From Sepioteuthis lessoniana (lineage: Eukaryota; Mollusca; Cephalopoda; Myopsida; Loliginidae), in assembly GCA_963585895.1 (NCBI GenBank), contig OY757904.1, positions 92,107,757-92,171,756 on the forward strand: DNA of 64,000 bases, read 5' to 3'. Made by a program: the position numbers and the translations under genes. Positions 1 through 10,599 of this stretch are shown in pieces (the first letter of the stretch is position 1; every line of letters starts with the position of its first letter). The notes under the pieces are model-generated. The model was not told the DNA's origin. It saw only the letters and a program-made list of their open reading frames with translations, and searched no databases.

Positions 1-108
1 CTCTGACAAGATTTACATAGATAACCAAGGACATAATAGTTTTGCATTCTGCTTTGGCAAAATAAACTTACTTTAAAAAGTATATTTTAATAAATAATCA
101 ATTCTTAC

Positions 109-230
109 CAGTTATAGCTTTCCAAAAGGTTTTGATTTTGAATTCTTTCAATTTTGATAATTTCAGTATTTTTCATTGAGGCATTGAGCTGGTCTGATAC
201 CATTTGAAATTCTTGGCTTGTTTCATCCAC
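109..230 (-). CDS. PARP12-like: PARP12/ZC3HAV1-like gene 1, exon 5 (start of PARP catalytic domain)
   Basis: On the minus strand a consensus acceptor (tttgCAG) opens this 122-nt exon and a GTAAG donor closes it. It enters in phase 0 and leaves with two bases over. It encodes about 40 residues including IIKIERIQNQNLLESY, the motif that begins the ADP-ribosyltransferase domain of PARP12/13/14-type enzymes (known family pattern I-x-R-I-Q-N-x-x-L-W-x-x-Y). Here the usual Trp after Leu reads Leu (TTG, one base from TGG). The NAD-binding part of the domain must lie left of the window, so catalytic activity cannot be judged. Identification is firm because the exon joins in frame with the WWE exons upstream. 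Confidence 0.85.
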
Positions 231-634
231 CTGCAAATATAAATTGTAGAAATAGAAAATTAACTCTAATTTAACAAAGAGATGTACTTGTCTTCAAACA
301 GGATGTGGAAAATCATGGGGATTCTGGTCACAGGGATTCCAAATTTATGACTGGAATCGTCTAATACCTGCATGACTGATTACAGAGATCAGAGCTATTT
401 TTGGCTTTGCCTATTGAGTACATGCATAGAATCCCTTGTTAAAAAGAAAACCCAATGGTGCGTAGTTACATTGAAATAGAAAATGCTCAATTTGTTGATT
501 TCAATAATAGTTCATTTTCTGCACATTAACATCCAATAAAACTTATTAAATGAATTTAATCCATTTTTTAAACTATTCCTTTTGTAGATGGTCTGTAAAT
601 ATGCAATCATCCAGATTCTTTGAAAAATACTTAC

Positions 635-743
635 CTCTACTACTATATTACCATCTGGAGATGGTTTCCAGTTTAATGGAAAATTATCTAGTTGTGTTTC
701 ATTGTTTAGGTTCAGGTTATTCGTGGTTTGCCATGGCTTTTTT
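635..743 (-). CDS. PARP12-like: PARP12/ZC3HAV1-like gene 1, exon 4 (WWE-PARP linker)
   Basis: A 109-nt minus-strand exon bounded by acceptor CTTTTAG and donor GAG|GTAAGT. It enters in phase 2 (one base completes a codon) and leaves in phase 0, matching exon 3 before it and exon 5 after it. It encodes KKPWQTTNNLNLNN and about 22 further residues ending NIVVE. This corresponds to the linker between the second WWE and the PARP domain in PARP12-like proteins, including a Pro-x-x-Trp near its middle. The other two frames contain stops. The intron to exon 5 is 404 bp. Confidence 0.75.
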
Positions 744-904
744 CTAAAAGAAAATTTAATGAATGATAAATAAACACAAAATAAAACAAGATTTGCAATA
801 ATAAATTTAACATTTATGATTATTTTAGTCTGCTATTCTTTTTTAAACTCAGAATAACATTGAGAAAAATATCTTATCAGCACCAAAATTTTTTTAAAAA
901 ATTT

Positions 905-2090
905 GATGTTATCCCTGTGACAGAGAGAGAGAGAGAGAACCCACCAGGTGGGTTTATTAATTAACAGTTTTAAGGGATTGGAATGAATTTACTAATTAAT
1001 TGGATCGAGGGGTTATTCCAGAAATAAGATTTTTTTTTTTTTTGATACAGAGAAAGAAAAGGAATTTCCTTTTTTTTTTTTTTCTTTTGGAATAACATTT
1101 CTAGGGTTAAGTTTGTTAGTTAAGTGAGTGTGATGGTTCAGAGTGGTTGATGGATGAATTTGTTAATTAAAGCTTATGATAAATGGTGAATAAGATTTTG
1201 GGTGGTCTGAGGATGAAATCCAGACCAAAGTCCGAGACAAGATAAGTAGGTTTTGCCTAACTTAAGTGGATGCTGTCTGTGGAAAACTCAGCAGGGAATC
1301 CAAATTCATTTTTAATACCACTTGAGAAGCAGTCTCCTGCAGAGGTTCGAAGAATAGACGAAAATACATGGTAGTCAAAGCGATTTACATATTATAATTC
1401 ATGGGCAGGGCCAAAAATTGTCTGCCTTACTCCTTCGCAGAGACAGACATTTTAGTGGTCAGAGAGAGAGAGAGAGAGAGACACAGAATGCTATGAAAAC
1501 AGCTTGTTGAATCTTGCTGGTCCAATCAGAATTTAGAGATGGAAATAGAATCTTTATGAATCCAGATAATTTTGTCAACAAAGCCGAGAAAGCAAACTGC
1601 TAACTAGTCAATGTGCCTGTAACAAAGATCCGTAGTTGTCTCCCTTATATCGTCAGAATATATCAGACTGATTTCGTCTCTCTCTTTCCTAACTGAACGA
1701 GTGAATCTTGTGTGACTTTTTTGTACTCTATGCATTCGTGCAATTTCTTTTGTGGTGATATAAAGACAGTAGCCTTAAAAAGGTTTTATTATACAGGAAT
1801 CGAAAGTGTTGCTTATTTCTTTTTGTGTCCTTGTGGTTGCGACAAGAACTCTTTTATTTTTGCAAATAGCGATTCCTTGCGGCGTGGAACCCAGCCTGAT
1901 CAACTCTCACAATCAGGCCGTTTTGAAAGACAGAAAGACCACTGTTTGGATCAAAAATTCACGACGTTTGAATAGTGGTAGTTCCTTCAGCTCAACGAAG
2001 GGGGCCCCAAGTGATTTTATTTTGGCCAAAACCGCCAGAGAGATGAGATATAGCAGCCAGAGGCTGAGTTCTACATCAGATCTCATGTTA
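905..2090 (+). repeat. LTR-like interspersed repeat, copy 1 (about 1.2 kb)
   Basis: Starts near a GTGACAGAGAGAG tract and ends near a TCAGCTCAACGAAGG block. The same ordered blocks occur in reverse orientation at about 51590-52930: the CCACCAGGTGGG-like start, a GGAATTTCC flanked by A/T tracts, a TTTTAATACCACTT block, a GAGAGACAGA tract and a CACAAGAACTC block. Length, a TATAAAG near 1760 and the two-copy arrangement suggest a long terminal repeat plus leader of an LTR retrotransposon. No coding region remains beside it. Class is inferred, the repetition is seen. Confidence 0.6.
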
Positions 2091-2376
2091 ATTTGGAACC
2101 AATGTTTAAAAAAAAAATACCATTTGATTTTAAACTGTTGCTAGATAGTTTGGCAATTAGTCAAGGTTGAGTTACAAGTGCAAATTATATCAAACCCTGA
2201 CCTTGAAAAAAATGCACAATCAATTTTATTGCAGGTGGATATATTTTGGGTTGGAGGAGAATATCAGAAAGAAATGTTCCATGTTGGATATAATTCTTCA
2301 TCCCACAAATTAAAACGTCAAATAATAATGACTTCAAAATTTTAAAAGGTCAAATCTTTAAATTTTAAAAAGCCAC

Positions 2377-2410
<34 letters not shown>
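2377..2410. repeat. (AAT)n microsatellite
   Basis: About 11 uninterrupted AAT trinucleotides in intron 3 of gene 1. No gene or other element is recognised between about 2090 and 3550. Confidence 0.95.
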
Positions 2411-2416
<6 letters not shown>

Positions 2417-3554
2417 ATTTAGTCCTATAGAACATCAAATCAGAGAGAATATTTACATCTAGCCAGGTTATTGAGTTTCAAATGCCTTTGTAAATACAAG
2501 ATTTCTTTGGTTTTTCATGACCCAGGCTCCATGTGTCTGTGTTTTAAACAATAGATGGTTAACTTGAGATATTGTAAAGTATAAGAATTTAGGTATCCAC
2601 ATCCCTTGCAAAAAAAAACTTGTATAATAGTGAATTTTATTGTCAAAATCATTGACACTTGCTGTGGTCCCATAACATATTAGATCATCAGCTATACTGA
2701 GTAATTCTCCTTAATGGTATTAACAATGATACAACTCAGTCACTGGGATGCATCCTGGTTGCCAAAGCCCCAATTATGTAGTTTGATCACTGGTAGCAGT
2801 GCCAAATATATATGCCTGTTTCTCCCATCCCCTAACACAACACTATCTGTCTTTACTATAATCCAAATGGCCACCTCTGGTCAAAAGCTGGGTTGACAGG
2901 AAATTCCTCTGTAGTTGACTACCTTGGTTGAAGTCACAACCTCAATCTGACCCCTCATCTGCCATGTTGTGTATTTTGATCTCAGATAAGGAGGTCAATC
3001 AAGGCAATTTGATTGAACTGAAGTTCAGTCATCAGTGGAAGAAGTGACAAGTTAACAAAAAACTTGGTCTCCAAATAGAAAGAATAGAAGACAGTGATCT
3101 TCCAACAATATTTATATAAAGAAATAATAATAAAAAATTATAATGATAACAAAAAACAAAAGCCCATTCCCTTTCTACTATATAGAGTAATGTGGTATTT
3201 GTTATCAAAAACTCTCTTGGGTTGTAAGAGTTAATTTAGAAAACCAATTTCAGTTCATGAAAATTCTTCTTCATCTCAGTGATAGAGAATTTGTACTTTC
3301 TTTCGGATTCATTTCAGAGCATAAGTTCAAGAAATGAGGTTAGACATGGGTATCATGGAGATAGCCTTTGATGCCAATCTTCTGTCTGGCTGACTGTTCT
3401 CCATCTGACTGGTACTTCCTGCTCTAACTGGCCCCTTCTGCCTTGAATGCTGAAACACTCTGTTTTTATTAAAGTCCGCAGTACTACAGAAGAGGTCCAA
3501 CGGATTTGGGGGGCTACATAAGTTCTCTGTTAACTTCTCCACAGTTACTCCGAT

Positions 3555-3770
3555 TTCTTTTAGTCTTTACCTATTACCAACACTCAACTAAAGAGGAGTC
3601 TATAAGGAATCTATCCTCTTACCTTCTTAATAATGTTTTCCAAATAAGGAACCTTAGTTCCTCCTGTCTTTAGATTTTACCTACTACCAACACTCAACCA
3701 AAGAGGAGTCTCCCCTTACAATGATGTTTTCCAAATAAGGGATCTTTGTTTCTCCTTTCTTGATGTTTAA
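3555..3770. repeat. Two-copy tandem duplication, unit about 105 bp
   Basis: The block running from 'ttacctattaccaacactcaactaaagaggagtct' through 'gttttccaaataagg' to 'gttcctcctgtctt' occurs at about 3565-3665 and again, diverged and slightly shortened, at about 3670-3765. No coding potential is evident. The intronic stretch from 3770 to 4480 holds nothing I recognise. Confidence 0.75.
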
Positions 3771-4480
3771 CCAGATGACTCCATCTATTTATGACAAAAT
3801 TATACTTTTAGATAATTATCATTATCTGCTAAGCGATTGTATTTCCCAAGCACTTACGGCCTGCATTCCATCTACACCTTTCTTCTGTTTCTCAAAACGT
3901 CTAATATTTTCTTTCTGTCCTTACCATAACAATTTGCAATATGTTCCTATCTTGAGCCATTATTTTCAAACATGTTTTTTCTTTCTTTTCCTTGGCCATG
4001 ACATAAGATATATTCATTAGTCACAACTGGCAATCCACTTATTCATGACAAATTCTTATCTTTGAATTTTTCATTATTTTCTCAGAACACTATCATAAAA
4101 TATTTCACTAGTATATTTCATACACCTGAAGCTTTAGATAAATAATCACATTTCCATTGTGTCTGAATTTGGTCACATCTAGATCCTTAAGTGAATCACT
4201 CATTTCCATTGTGTCTGATTTTAGTTATTTCTCATGGCAAAATCTGAGACTAACTTTTTTCAGCCTGGTTGACGTTTCTTCTAAACAATTTAAGTACAGA
4301 ATCTATAAATCCTCCTAGACAGCTGATAACATAACGTTTCAGATTAACCCTTTTTTCTTTCCATATCATCTATTTTGTCACATGATGACATGCATCTCCA
4401 AATATAATTAAAAGAAAAAAAAAAAGAAAAATAATGTTAATCTTTCTAACATAAAACACTAGATTAATTTTTTTTTTTAC

Positions 4481-4689
4481 CTCAGTTCTGCAGCAGTTTC
4501 AGTGGAGATAAATTTTGGGCGTCTAATCACTTCTCTATTATTCTTTATCTTTTGAAACATTTTCTGAAAATTTATTTCTGCTGTGGACTTGTCATTTATT
4601 TGAATTTTCATTGTGCCATTGGGATTATTCAGATACCTCTTTTCGATGTCTTCATTAGTCACATCAAGTGAACTGGCTGTGGGACATCC
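4481..4689 (-). CDS. PARP12-like: PARP12/ZC3HAV1-like gene 1, exon 3 (C-terminal half of WWE 2)
   Basis: A 209-nt minus-strand exon between a TTTTACCTAG acceptor and a GAG|GTAAAA donor, phase 0 in and two bases over out. It encodes the second half of a WWE domain: IEKRYLNNPNG, then INFQKMFQ and VIRRPKF. These match the family pattern of an Ile-Glu pair, a buried [IV]-[DN]-F-x-x-M-x-Q, and a closing R-x-[IV]-R-R-P. WWE domains bind iso-ADP-ribose/poly(ADP-ribose). Joined to exon 2 it completes one continuous WWE. Confidence 0.88.
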
Positions 4690-4719
4690 CTAGGTAAAAA
4701 AATAAATAAAAGTGTGTAC

Positions 4720-4870
4720 AGACTACCAGCTCATTAGTCCAGTCAGCCTTTGGTTAGTCGTTGGTTTAGTCCACCAATTACTTACCTCTCCACCCACATT
4801 CTGTTAATTTTTTTATTTGAAGAGGGTCCTTGACAGAGCTGGTTGTAACTTCATGTATTGCCAATTCCAA
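4720..4870 (-). repeat. Interspersed repeat, inverted partner of 7085-7270
   Basis: The stretch containing 'cacattctgttaattt' and 'gaagagggtccttgacag' is the reverse complement, with substitutions, of about 7085-7215 ('tcaaggaccctcttcatg', 'aattaacagaatgtgg'). It is an old, diverged repeat of unknown class inside intron 2. Confidence 0.6.
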
Positions 4871-4973
4871 ATAAAAAGAATATAGGTCATTGAAAAAAAT
4901 TCAATATAACAAAAATAAAAGCATTTATTCTGCCATCACCAGGATGTGACATTTGGTAAGATTTTATGCAGAG

Positions 4974-5200
4974 TATAACTATTTTGAATTCAAACTTTTC
5001 CTCCTTCTAGATTGATTGCAACACCAAGGTTAAATAATTCTGTCTGTCCTACAATAGACCTGTAGCTGATAAGAGAATAAGATGAATTCATGCCTTTTTC
5101 AAGGTCATTAGCACTAAGTGAAATGCAAACTGCCTCATCCAGGATTTGAACTTAGTTTGCCAAATGTATTTCTTACAATGATAAACATTATGTCATATAT
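4974..5200 (-). mobile_element. tRNA-derived SINE (family 1), diverged copy
   Basis: The reverse strand carries a box-B-like AGTTCAAATCCTGG (about 5138-5151) and aligns over about 220 bp with the better preserved SINE at 9598-9883. Shared blocks include the 'aattcatgcctttttc' and 'gcactaagtgaaatgcaaac' stretches. Box A is degraded. Transcription is not expected. Confidence 0.7.
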
Positions 5201-5639
5201 ATCTCTTATTCTGGTTAAGAGTTAATACTTCCTGTCTTTATAAAACTACAATGCAAATTCTGACACTGTGGTTCTTTACTTTGATTTTTTAAAGACTGAA
5301 GTTTAAAGGGTGGTAAAAATGAATAGCACAAACCAAATATAAAACAATTAGAACTGTTTTTATCAAAGTCTTCTGTCATAGGTAGATGATGATTGTGTTA
5401 ATAGGGGCTGCAACACTTCAACAGGTCTGAATTCTTATGGATATCTTTAACCATCTTGCCTGACCTGTCTGAACAGTTGGCTAGGGCTGCAGAATAAACC
5501 AACTGTACCTCTGCAGACTCCCTCACCAACGAGTGTCCTAGATATGACACTAAACAATATAATGGTGAGGTTCCAGTGATCCTGCAGCTTTGGGGAATGT
5601 GGAACACCCATTCATTTCTATTGCTCCCAGGTCAAATCT

Positions 5640-6180
5640 GGTCCGGAATAGTAGCATCTAATAGGGCTCTATCTATGGGTAAATAGAACTAAACCATGTA
5701 CTGATGCTAAACTGAATTGTTTGAAATGAAACTGTTTTTAACATTGAAACTGTACTTATGCTAAACTGTATTGTTTAATATAGAACCGTCTTGACATTTA
5801 ACTGTGTGTAAACAAAATCTATACTTATACTAAAATGAATTGGCTGAATTAGAACTTTTTGAATAAACTGAATAGCTTGAAATAGAAATATTTTTGACAA
5901 TTAAACTGTGTACTCATGCTAAACTGGATTGTTTGAAATAGAACTAGACTGCTTACTTATGCTGAACTGATTTCTTTGAATTAGAACTGTATGACTAAAC
6001 TGAATAGTTTGAAATAGAAATATTTTTGACATTTAAACTGTGTACTTATGCTAAACTGAACTGCTTGAAATAGAACTGTTTTGACATCAAAACTGCGTAT
6101 TTATGCTGAAGTGATTTGTTTGAATTAGAAATGTTTGAATAAACTGAATAGTTTGAAATAGAACTGTTTATTGTATAAAA
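5640..6180. repeat. Minisatellite, unit about 70-80 bp, array 1
   Basis: About six to seven diverged tandem units built on 'cttatgctaaactgaattgtttgaaatagaactgttttgacatttaaactgtg'. The array begins beside a 'gggctctatctatgggtaaatagaac' block. The same unit and the same neighbouring block occur at 54430-54890. No open reading frame of note. Confidence 0.85.
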
Positions 6181-7084
6181 ATGGATTTGGTGTTAGATAA
6201 CCTACAAAGGTGGATATGCCATAAAACCTGAACAACCAAACCTGTTTGAACAGATTTGAATCTTTGCTTTTATGGAGTTTCCTTTCTTTTTGATGAACCC
6301 TCCCTCAATTCAGGACAAAGTTTGAATAAGATGGTGGAAGTATCAAAGCCTGTATTAACCTCTGACCAAAAAAAACATTAGAAAAATCTTTTTTTTTAAA
6401 ACAAGTTTAACTAATTGATCCAGACTTGACAATAAGTGCTACTCATTATTGCCACCATTATGACTCCAACCTTATAGAACTGAAAGGCTGTTAAATAAAA
6501 ATCATCTGAAAACAGAGTGGGGGTGGAAATAAAGTCCAACACCGTCTGTGAAATAGGATAACAGAAACAAGTACACTCATCACTTCTCGTCTCTTTCCTC
6601 TTCTTTTCTTCTTGTCTTACTATGAACGGAATTCACTCCACATGGCTTTGTCGTCACATTTCATCTCTCCGCCCAACCCATTCACAACCTGTTTTTATGC
6701 AGCCAGGGATGGCGGCTAAATTTGCATAAGTGTTCTCTAGCATTGGTCAACTTTCGTAATCAAATGAACTCAAATTTACGTCCACTGTTCTGCCTGCATA
6801 TACAACATGCTACTAGTTGTCTCTTCAGACAGTGGAGACTCATTGGTTCACCAGAGGTAACTGGCTGCTCATTCTGCCTTTCAATTTTGCTACAAAGACA
6901 CTACTAATTAGACAATCAATGTCAGAAGTTAAATTATCATTTCAATGATGAGAGAAGGACCAACGAAAGCCGGTAACCCTAAACCAGAATAAATGTTTTT
7001 ATCAATGTTATATCTAAAATATTTTGGAATTTTACAGCATTTTGTTGAATGGCCTATGCTTATCACAATTGTGACTGGTGATCT
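6181..7084. other. Intronic sequence without recognised features
   Basis: Part of intron 2 of gene 1. A short C/T-rich stretch lies near 6575-6625. I see no domain, splice-bounded exon or repeat structure that I can support here. Confidence 0.6.
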
Positions 7085-7455
7085 TTGATTTGACATGCAT
7101 TTACAACCAGCTTCATCAAGGACCCTCTTCATGTCTAAAATTAACAGAATGTGGATAGAGAGGTAATTGGTGGATCATAGCTGACAAGAGACTGACTGGA
7201 CCAATGAGCTAATCAACTATTATCCCATTGGTTTATAACCAAAAGGTTGAAGAGTATGACCAAGATTTAGTCCGGTCAGCCTAACAAAAATGCAAGATCT
7301 TATTAGAACAATACACTTAAAAACCTTTAACTTAGAGAATAAGGCAATTTTTGGTCAAATTTGCAACTGAATGATAATTTTGTTGGGTCAGCATTAGTGC
7401 TGAATGTCATTTTTTTAATATTCAAATTCTCAATATAATGGAGATAACTATGAAA
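7085..7455 (+). repeat. Old interspersed repeat with partners at 4720-4870 (inverted) and 41015-41175
   Basis: Positions 7085-7215 are the inverted partner of 4720-4870. Positions 7306-7450 ('ttagagaataaggcaattt', 'aatttgcaactgaatg', then a Cs-and-Ts block ending 'attctcaatataa') match about 41015-41175 in direct orientation. These look like pieces of one unclassified middle-repetitive family. Confidence 0.55.
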
Positions 7456-8069
7456 TGCCAATTAATATCCTTCATTCCTTTATAAACAGAAGCATCAATA
7501 TCATCATAGACAACTATTACAATGGGAGGTCAATGGTTTCATAGGTCATCTAGTTTTCTATAAAAATAGTTGTTACTTTGAAATGCTCACTAGTCCTGTA
7601 TAATTGATGATAATTCAAAAGCTGTTTCACCACAAGTTCCTCCAGGATTAGAAGAGCCTGATGCATCTATTTTATTGTTGTCATTCAAAAGATTGATTGT
7701 AAATATTGATCCCTTTATACAAAATTTCAAAAATTATTTCTTTATTTTCAAAGTTTTTATATAACCAATGTGAATCAAAGCATAACAGAAAATCATCTGC
7801 AAAATGTATTTCTTGAACTTTAAAATAATATGACATCATATACGAGGATCATTAAATAAGTTTCCAGACTTTTTTTGTATGGGCACTTTTATTGATAGTG
7901 TTAAGCATGCAAGTTATCTCCCCTGATACTCTTAATAAGAGAAGGCATTATTCGGGGACCGGAAGTAAACAAACGGCCATATTGGTTTATGTGAGAGTGT
8001 AAGAGGAAGGGTTTAATAAAGGCATCTCTGTATGCAGAGTGTTATAGTCTGAGTTCTTTGTTTTTAACA

Positions 8070-8570
8070 ATGGTAGCAGAGCTAAAAGACACTATGGATT
8101 CAAAGTATTTTCCTCCACCCGCATTGCTTAAAGATAAATACAGTACATGGCGGAAAGAAATGAAGATATGGGAGCTTGTAACTTCACTTGATAAATCAAA
8201 AAGAGCCCTCATGGTGTTTTTGTCATTGGAAGGAATTGCAAGAGAAGCTGTTTTGGAATTAGATACTGCGGTTCTTAATTCTGAGGATGGAATGAAAAAG
8301 TTATATGAAAAACTGGATACACTTTTTCTGGAAGATGTAAACCAGTCTGCCTTTCGAGCATACGAAACATTTGAAAATTATCAGAGACCGCCTGGGACGT
8401 CATTAGAAGATTTTTTGATTGAATTTGGCCGACTTGTTGCCAAATAAAAAGACTTTAACGTTCTTTTACCAGAACCTGTACTCGCATTCAGAGCACTAAA
8501 GAGTGCCAATATCACTAAGGATAACGAAAAATTGGTCAAAGCTACTGTCAGCGAGTTAACGCTATCTTCC
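8070..8570 (+). pseudogene. Copia gag fragment (copy A)
   Basis: ATG at 8070, directly after the LTR, opens a Copia-type gag frame (about 125 codons; motif YSTWRKEMKIWE near the N-terminus, FLEDVNQSAFRAYETF later) that ends at an in-frame TAA at 8445. The homologous sequence continues in the same frame past that stop to about 8570, where another stop occurs. The homologue at 21637 reads through both positions, so these stops are copy-specific decay. Confidence 0.85.
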
Positions 8571-8943
8571 ATGTAGAAACAGTTATGGAAGATTATGCAT
8601 GGACATTCTTCCAGCGATTCATCACCCAATACTTTACCTGTCGTGGTAAAAAAAAAACAAAATGGATATTGTTAACTATACAGAAAGTAACCAAATGGAA
8701 CCTACTAGAGTATATTATGGCCAATCTTCATATCGACGTGATTCACATTTTAATAATTCGTGAGAAAAGATAAACTGCGCTGGAAGACAACAGGGATATA
8801 AGAATAAAACTATAAAACTATAAAAAAAATATAAGAATAAAACATGCTCCACGAACAAAAAGAAGTTAAATCCGCGAGACCGAACAGGTGTCGCACGTAG
8901 TCTTAATGAGTCAGCAAAAACATAAGAACGGCGGAGACATTTT

Positions 8944-9362
8944 TTGGGTGAGACGCTTGGCTCTGCGGTTCTAGATAGTGGTGCATCCAGCACCGTTTGT
9001 GGAACAAAATGGTATAAATGTTTTCTTGAAACATTAACGGATGCACAAAAGAAAAAAATAGTAAAAATAAAAGGAGTGAGAACCTTTAAATTCAGCGATG
9101 GAAATAAACTGAACTCGCTCTACAAGGTGATTCTACCATGTGTTATCGCTGATATTGAAGTCAGTATTATCACTGATGTTGTGAACTCTGACATTCCACT
9201 TCTCTTGAGTAAAGACGCCATGAAAAGGGCTGGAACTTGCCTCAATTTTGAAGATGACACTGTTACCATGTTAAAAAAGAAAATTCCATTCAACTGCACA
9301 TCGTCTGGACATTACTACATTCCTATTACCAAACCTCTACCAGACAAACCTAAGTTCAAACA
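8944..9362 (+). pseudogene. Copia aspartic protease fragment (copy A)
   Basis: Encodes a retropepsin-like segment with the catalytic motif LDSGASSTVCG, a later DIPLLLS block and the tail leading into the gag-pre-integrase linker, where the element ends. It is nearly identical to 22551-22970 in copy B, so this part of the two copies separated recently. The zinc-knuckle region that should precede it is damaged. Confidence 0.85.
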
Positions 9363-9597
9363 GATAGTACACTCATGAAACTCTAGTCCCCTTCGAAGTA
9401 ATCTCCTCCAGCTGCAATGCACTTGTACTGTTCCAACAACTTCTGGAAGGCCCCATGGAAGTCCTCTTGTGTGAGCGTGTCACTGACCTTCATCACAGCC
9501 TCTTTCATCTCCTCAATTGTCTCATAATGACAGCCTCTGAGCTTAGGGAATAACCAAAAGTCACAGGGAGCAAGGTCTGGACTATAGGGAGGGTGAC

Positions 9598-9883
9598 CCT
9601 ATTTACCAACCCCTCTGCTCGGGCAGGATATGACACAAGATCAATTTTTAAGCGGAGTTTAACAGGTTTGAATTCAGAGTTTTCCTTCTCCTAGACTAGT
9701 TGCCTAACCAAGGCTGAAGAACCTAGTCTGTCCTACTATTTACCCATAGCTGGAGGGAGAATAATTGGATTCATACCTTTCCCAAGGGTATTAGTGCTAT
9801 GTGAAATACAATCAGTCTCGTCCAGGATTTGAACTCGTGTTGCCGTGTTCATTTCCTACGACGATAACAATTACACCACGGGC
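9598..9883 (-). mobile_element. tRNA-derived SINE (family 1) with 17-bp target duplication
   Basis: Bounded by perfect copies of ACTATAGGGAGGGTGAC (9581-9597 and 9884-9900), so the insertion is complete. On the minus strand the head carries a box A (TGGTGTAATTG) and box B (GAGTTCAAATCC), the internal RNA polymerase III promoter of a tRNA gene. A tRNA-unrelated body of about 200 bp follows, ending in a 'cctgcccgagcagagg' tail. It was inserted into the mariner, so it is younger than it. Other pieces: 4974-5200 and a tail-only piece near 41990-42025. Confidence 0.9.
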
Positions 9884-10337
9884 ACTATAGGGAGGGTGAC
9901 AAACTGTCTTGATGCCCATGTTGGTCAAATAGTCTGTGACAAGGATGGAGTTGTGGACTGGTGCATTGTCCTAGTAGAAATGCCACTGACTCGATTTGAA
10001 GAGTGCTGGCCTCTTCCCAAGGAATCTCTTCCTGAACTCCCTTACAACCTTAACATAGTAACCCTAACCCTAACCGTTTGGCCAATCAACTCTGGTGTAT
10101 TAACTTCCTTACTCCTCCCACACCTCTCATCATCCCTCACAGACTCCCTGGCTTCCTTGAATCTCTTATGCCACTTAAAAACTGATACTCGATTCATGCA
10201 AGATGGTCCAAAAGCAGTTTGAAGCATTCCATACATCTCATAAGATGTATAGCAATAACATACTGAAATCTTAAAAGTCTACGACAATTTTAAATGCCTG
10301 TACAAAAAAATCTGGAACTTATTGAATGCACCACTTA

Positions 10338-10599
10338 TGTAATGTTCTAAATAAGAATCTCGACAAATCTATTCAAAAATCTAAAACATCCTTTCATATA
10401 ATCATTTTATAGATTAATTTTATCATATATAGCTTCAGCTATAAACATTTAAAAATAGCAGAAGGAATTTATTATTATGATCCTGTACATCACTGAGGAT
10501 TACTTGAGTGATAACAGCTAAGAAAGAACAGAAAATATAATACAACTTAAAATATTATGGTTTCAGCCTAAATGTGGCGCCACTTGTCATGAAATCTGT
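10338..10599. other. Short intronic stretch without recognised features
   Basis: AT-rich sequence between the mariner and the Gypsy pieces. Nothing supported. Confidence 0.5.

Larger units (their letters stand above)
7899..9362 (+). mobile_element. Copia-like retrotransposon copy A, lacking integrase, RT and 3' LTR
   Basis: A 171-bp LTR (TGTTAAGC...TTTTTAACA, 7899-8069) is followed at once by a TGGTAGCAGAGC primer-binding-type site, then gag and protease sequence like copy B. The element stops at 'ttcaaaca', and GATAG flanks both ends (7894-7898 and 9363-9367), the 5-bp target duplication typical of Copia. The 3' half was thus lost while the terminal ACA and target duplication survived. It lies inside the mariner. 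Confidence 0.85.
7841..10337 (-). mobile_element. Mariner-like DNA transposon, internally deleted and hosting two insertions
   Basis: Matching inverted ends are visible: 'ggatcattaaataagtttccagactttttttgta' at the left and its diverged reverse complement ending 'ggaacttattgaatgcacc' at the right, each bordered by TA. On the minus strand 10042-10236 encodes the transposase N-terminal helix-turn-helix region (motif FKWHKRFKEARESVRDDERC), and about 9371-9580 encodes the C-terminus (motif CIAAGGDYFEGD then stop). The catalytic middle is mostly missing. Removing the Copia copy (7899-9362) and SINE (9598-9883) leaves roughly 0.7 kb, about half a normal 1.3-kb mariner. A short telomere-like stretch (AACCCTAACCCTAACC, 10060-10075) sits inside it. 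Confidence 0.85.

Noticed and set aside
1712..2144. Two overlapping open frames of 87 and 112 codons
   Set aside because: They fall inside the LTR-like repeat that recurs inverted at 51590-52930, where the frames are not kept.
2377..2410. CRISPR-like array of regular repeats
   Set aside because: It is a plain AAT microsatellite without spacers; none of the tandem repeats in the window has unique spacers.
3327..3542. Minus-strand 71-codon open frame in intron 3
   Set aside because: It has no recognisable motif and does not fit the phase or domain order of the PARP12-like gene, which is already continuous without it.
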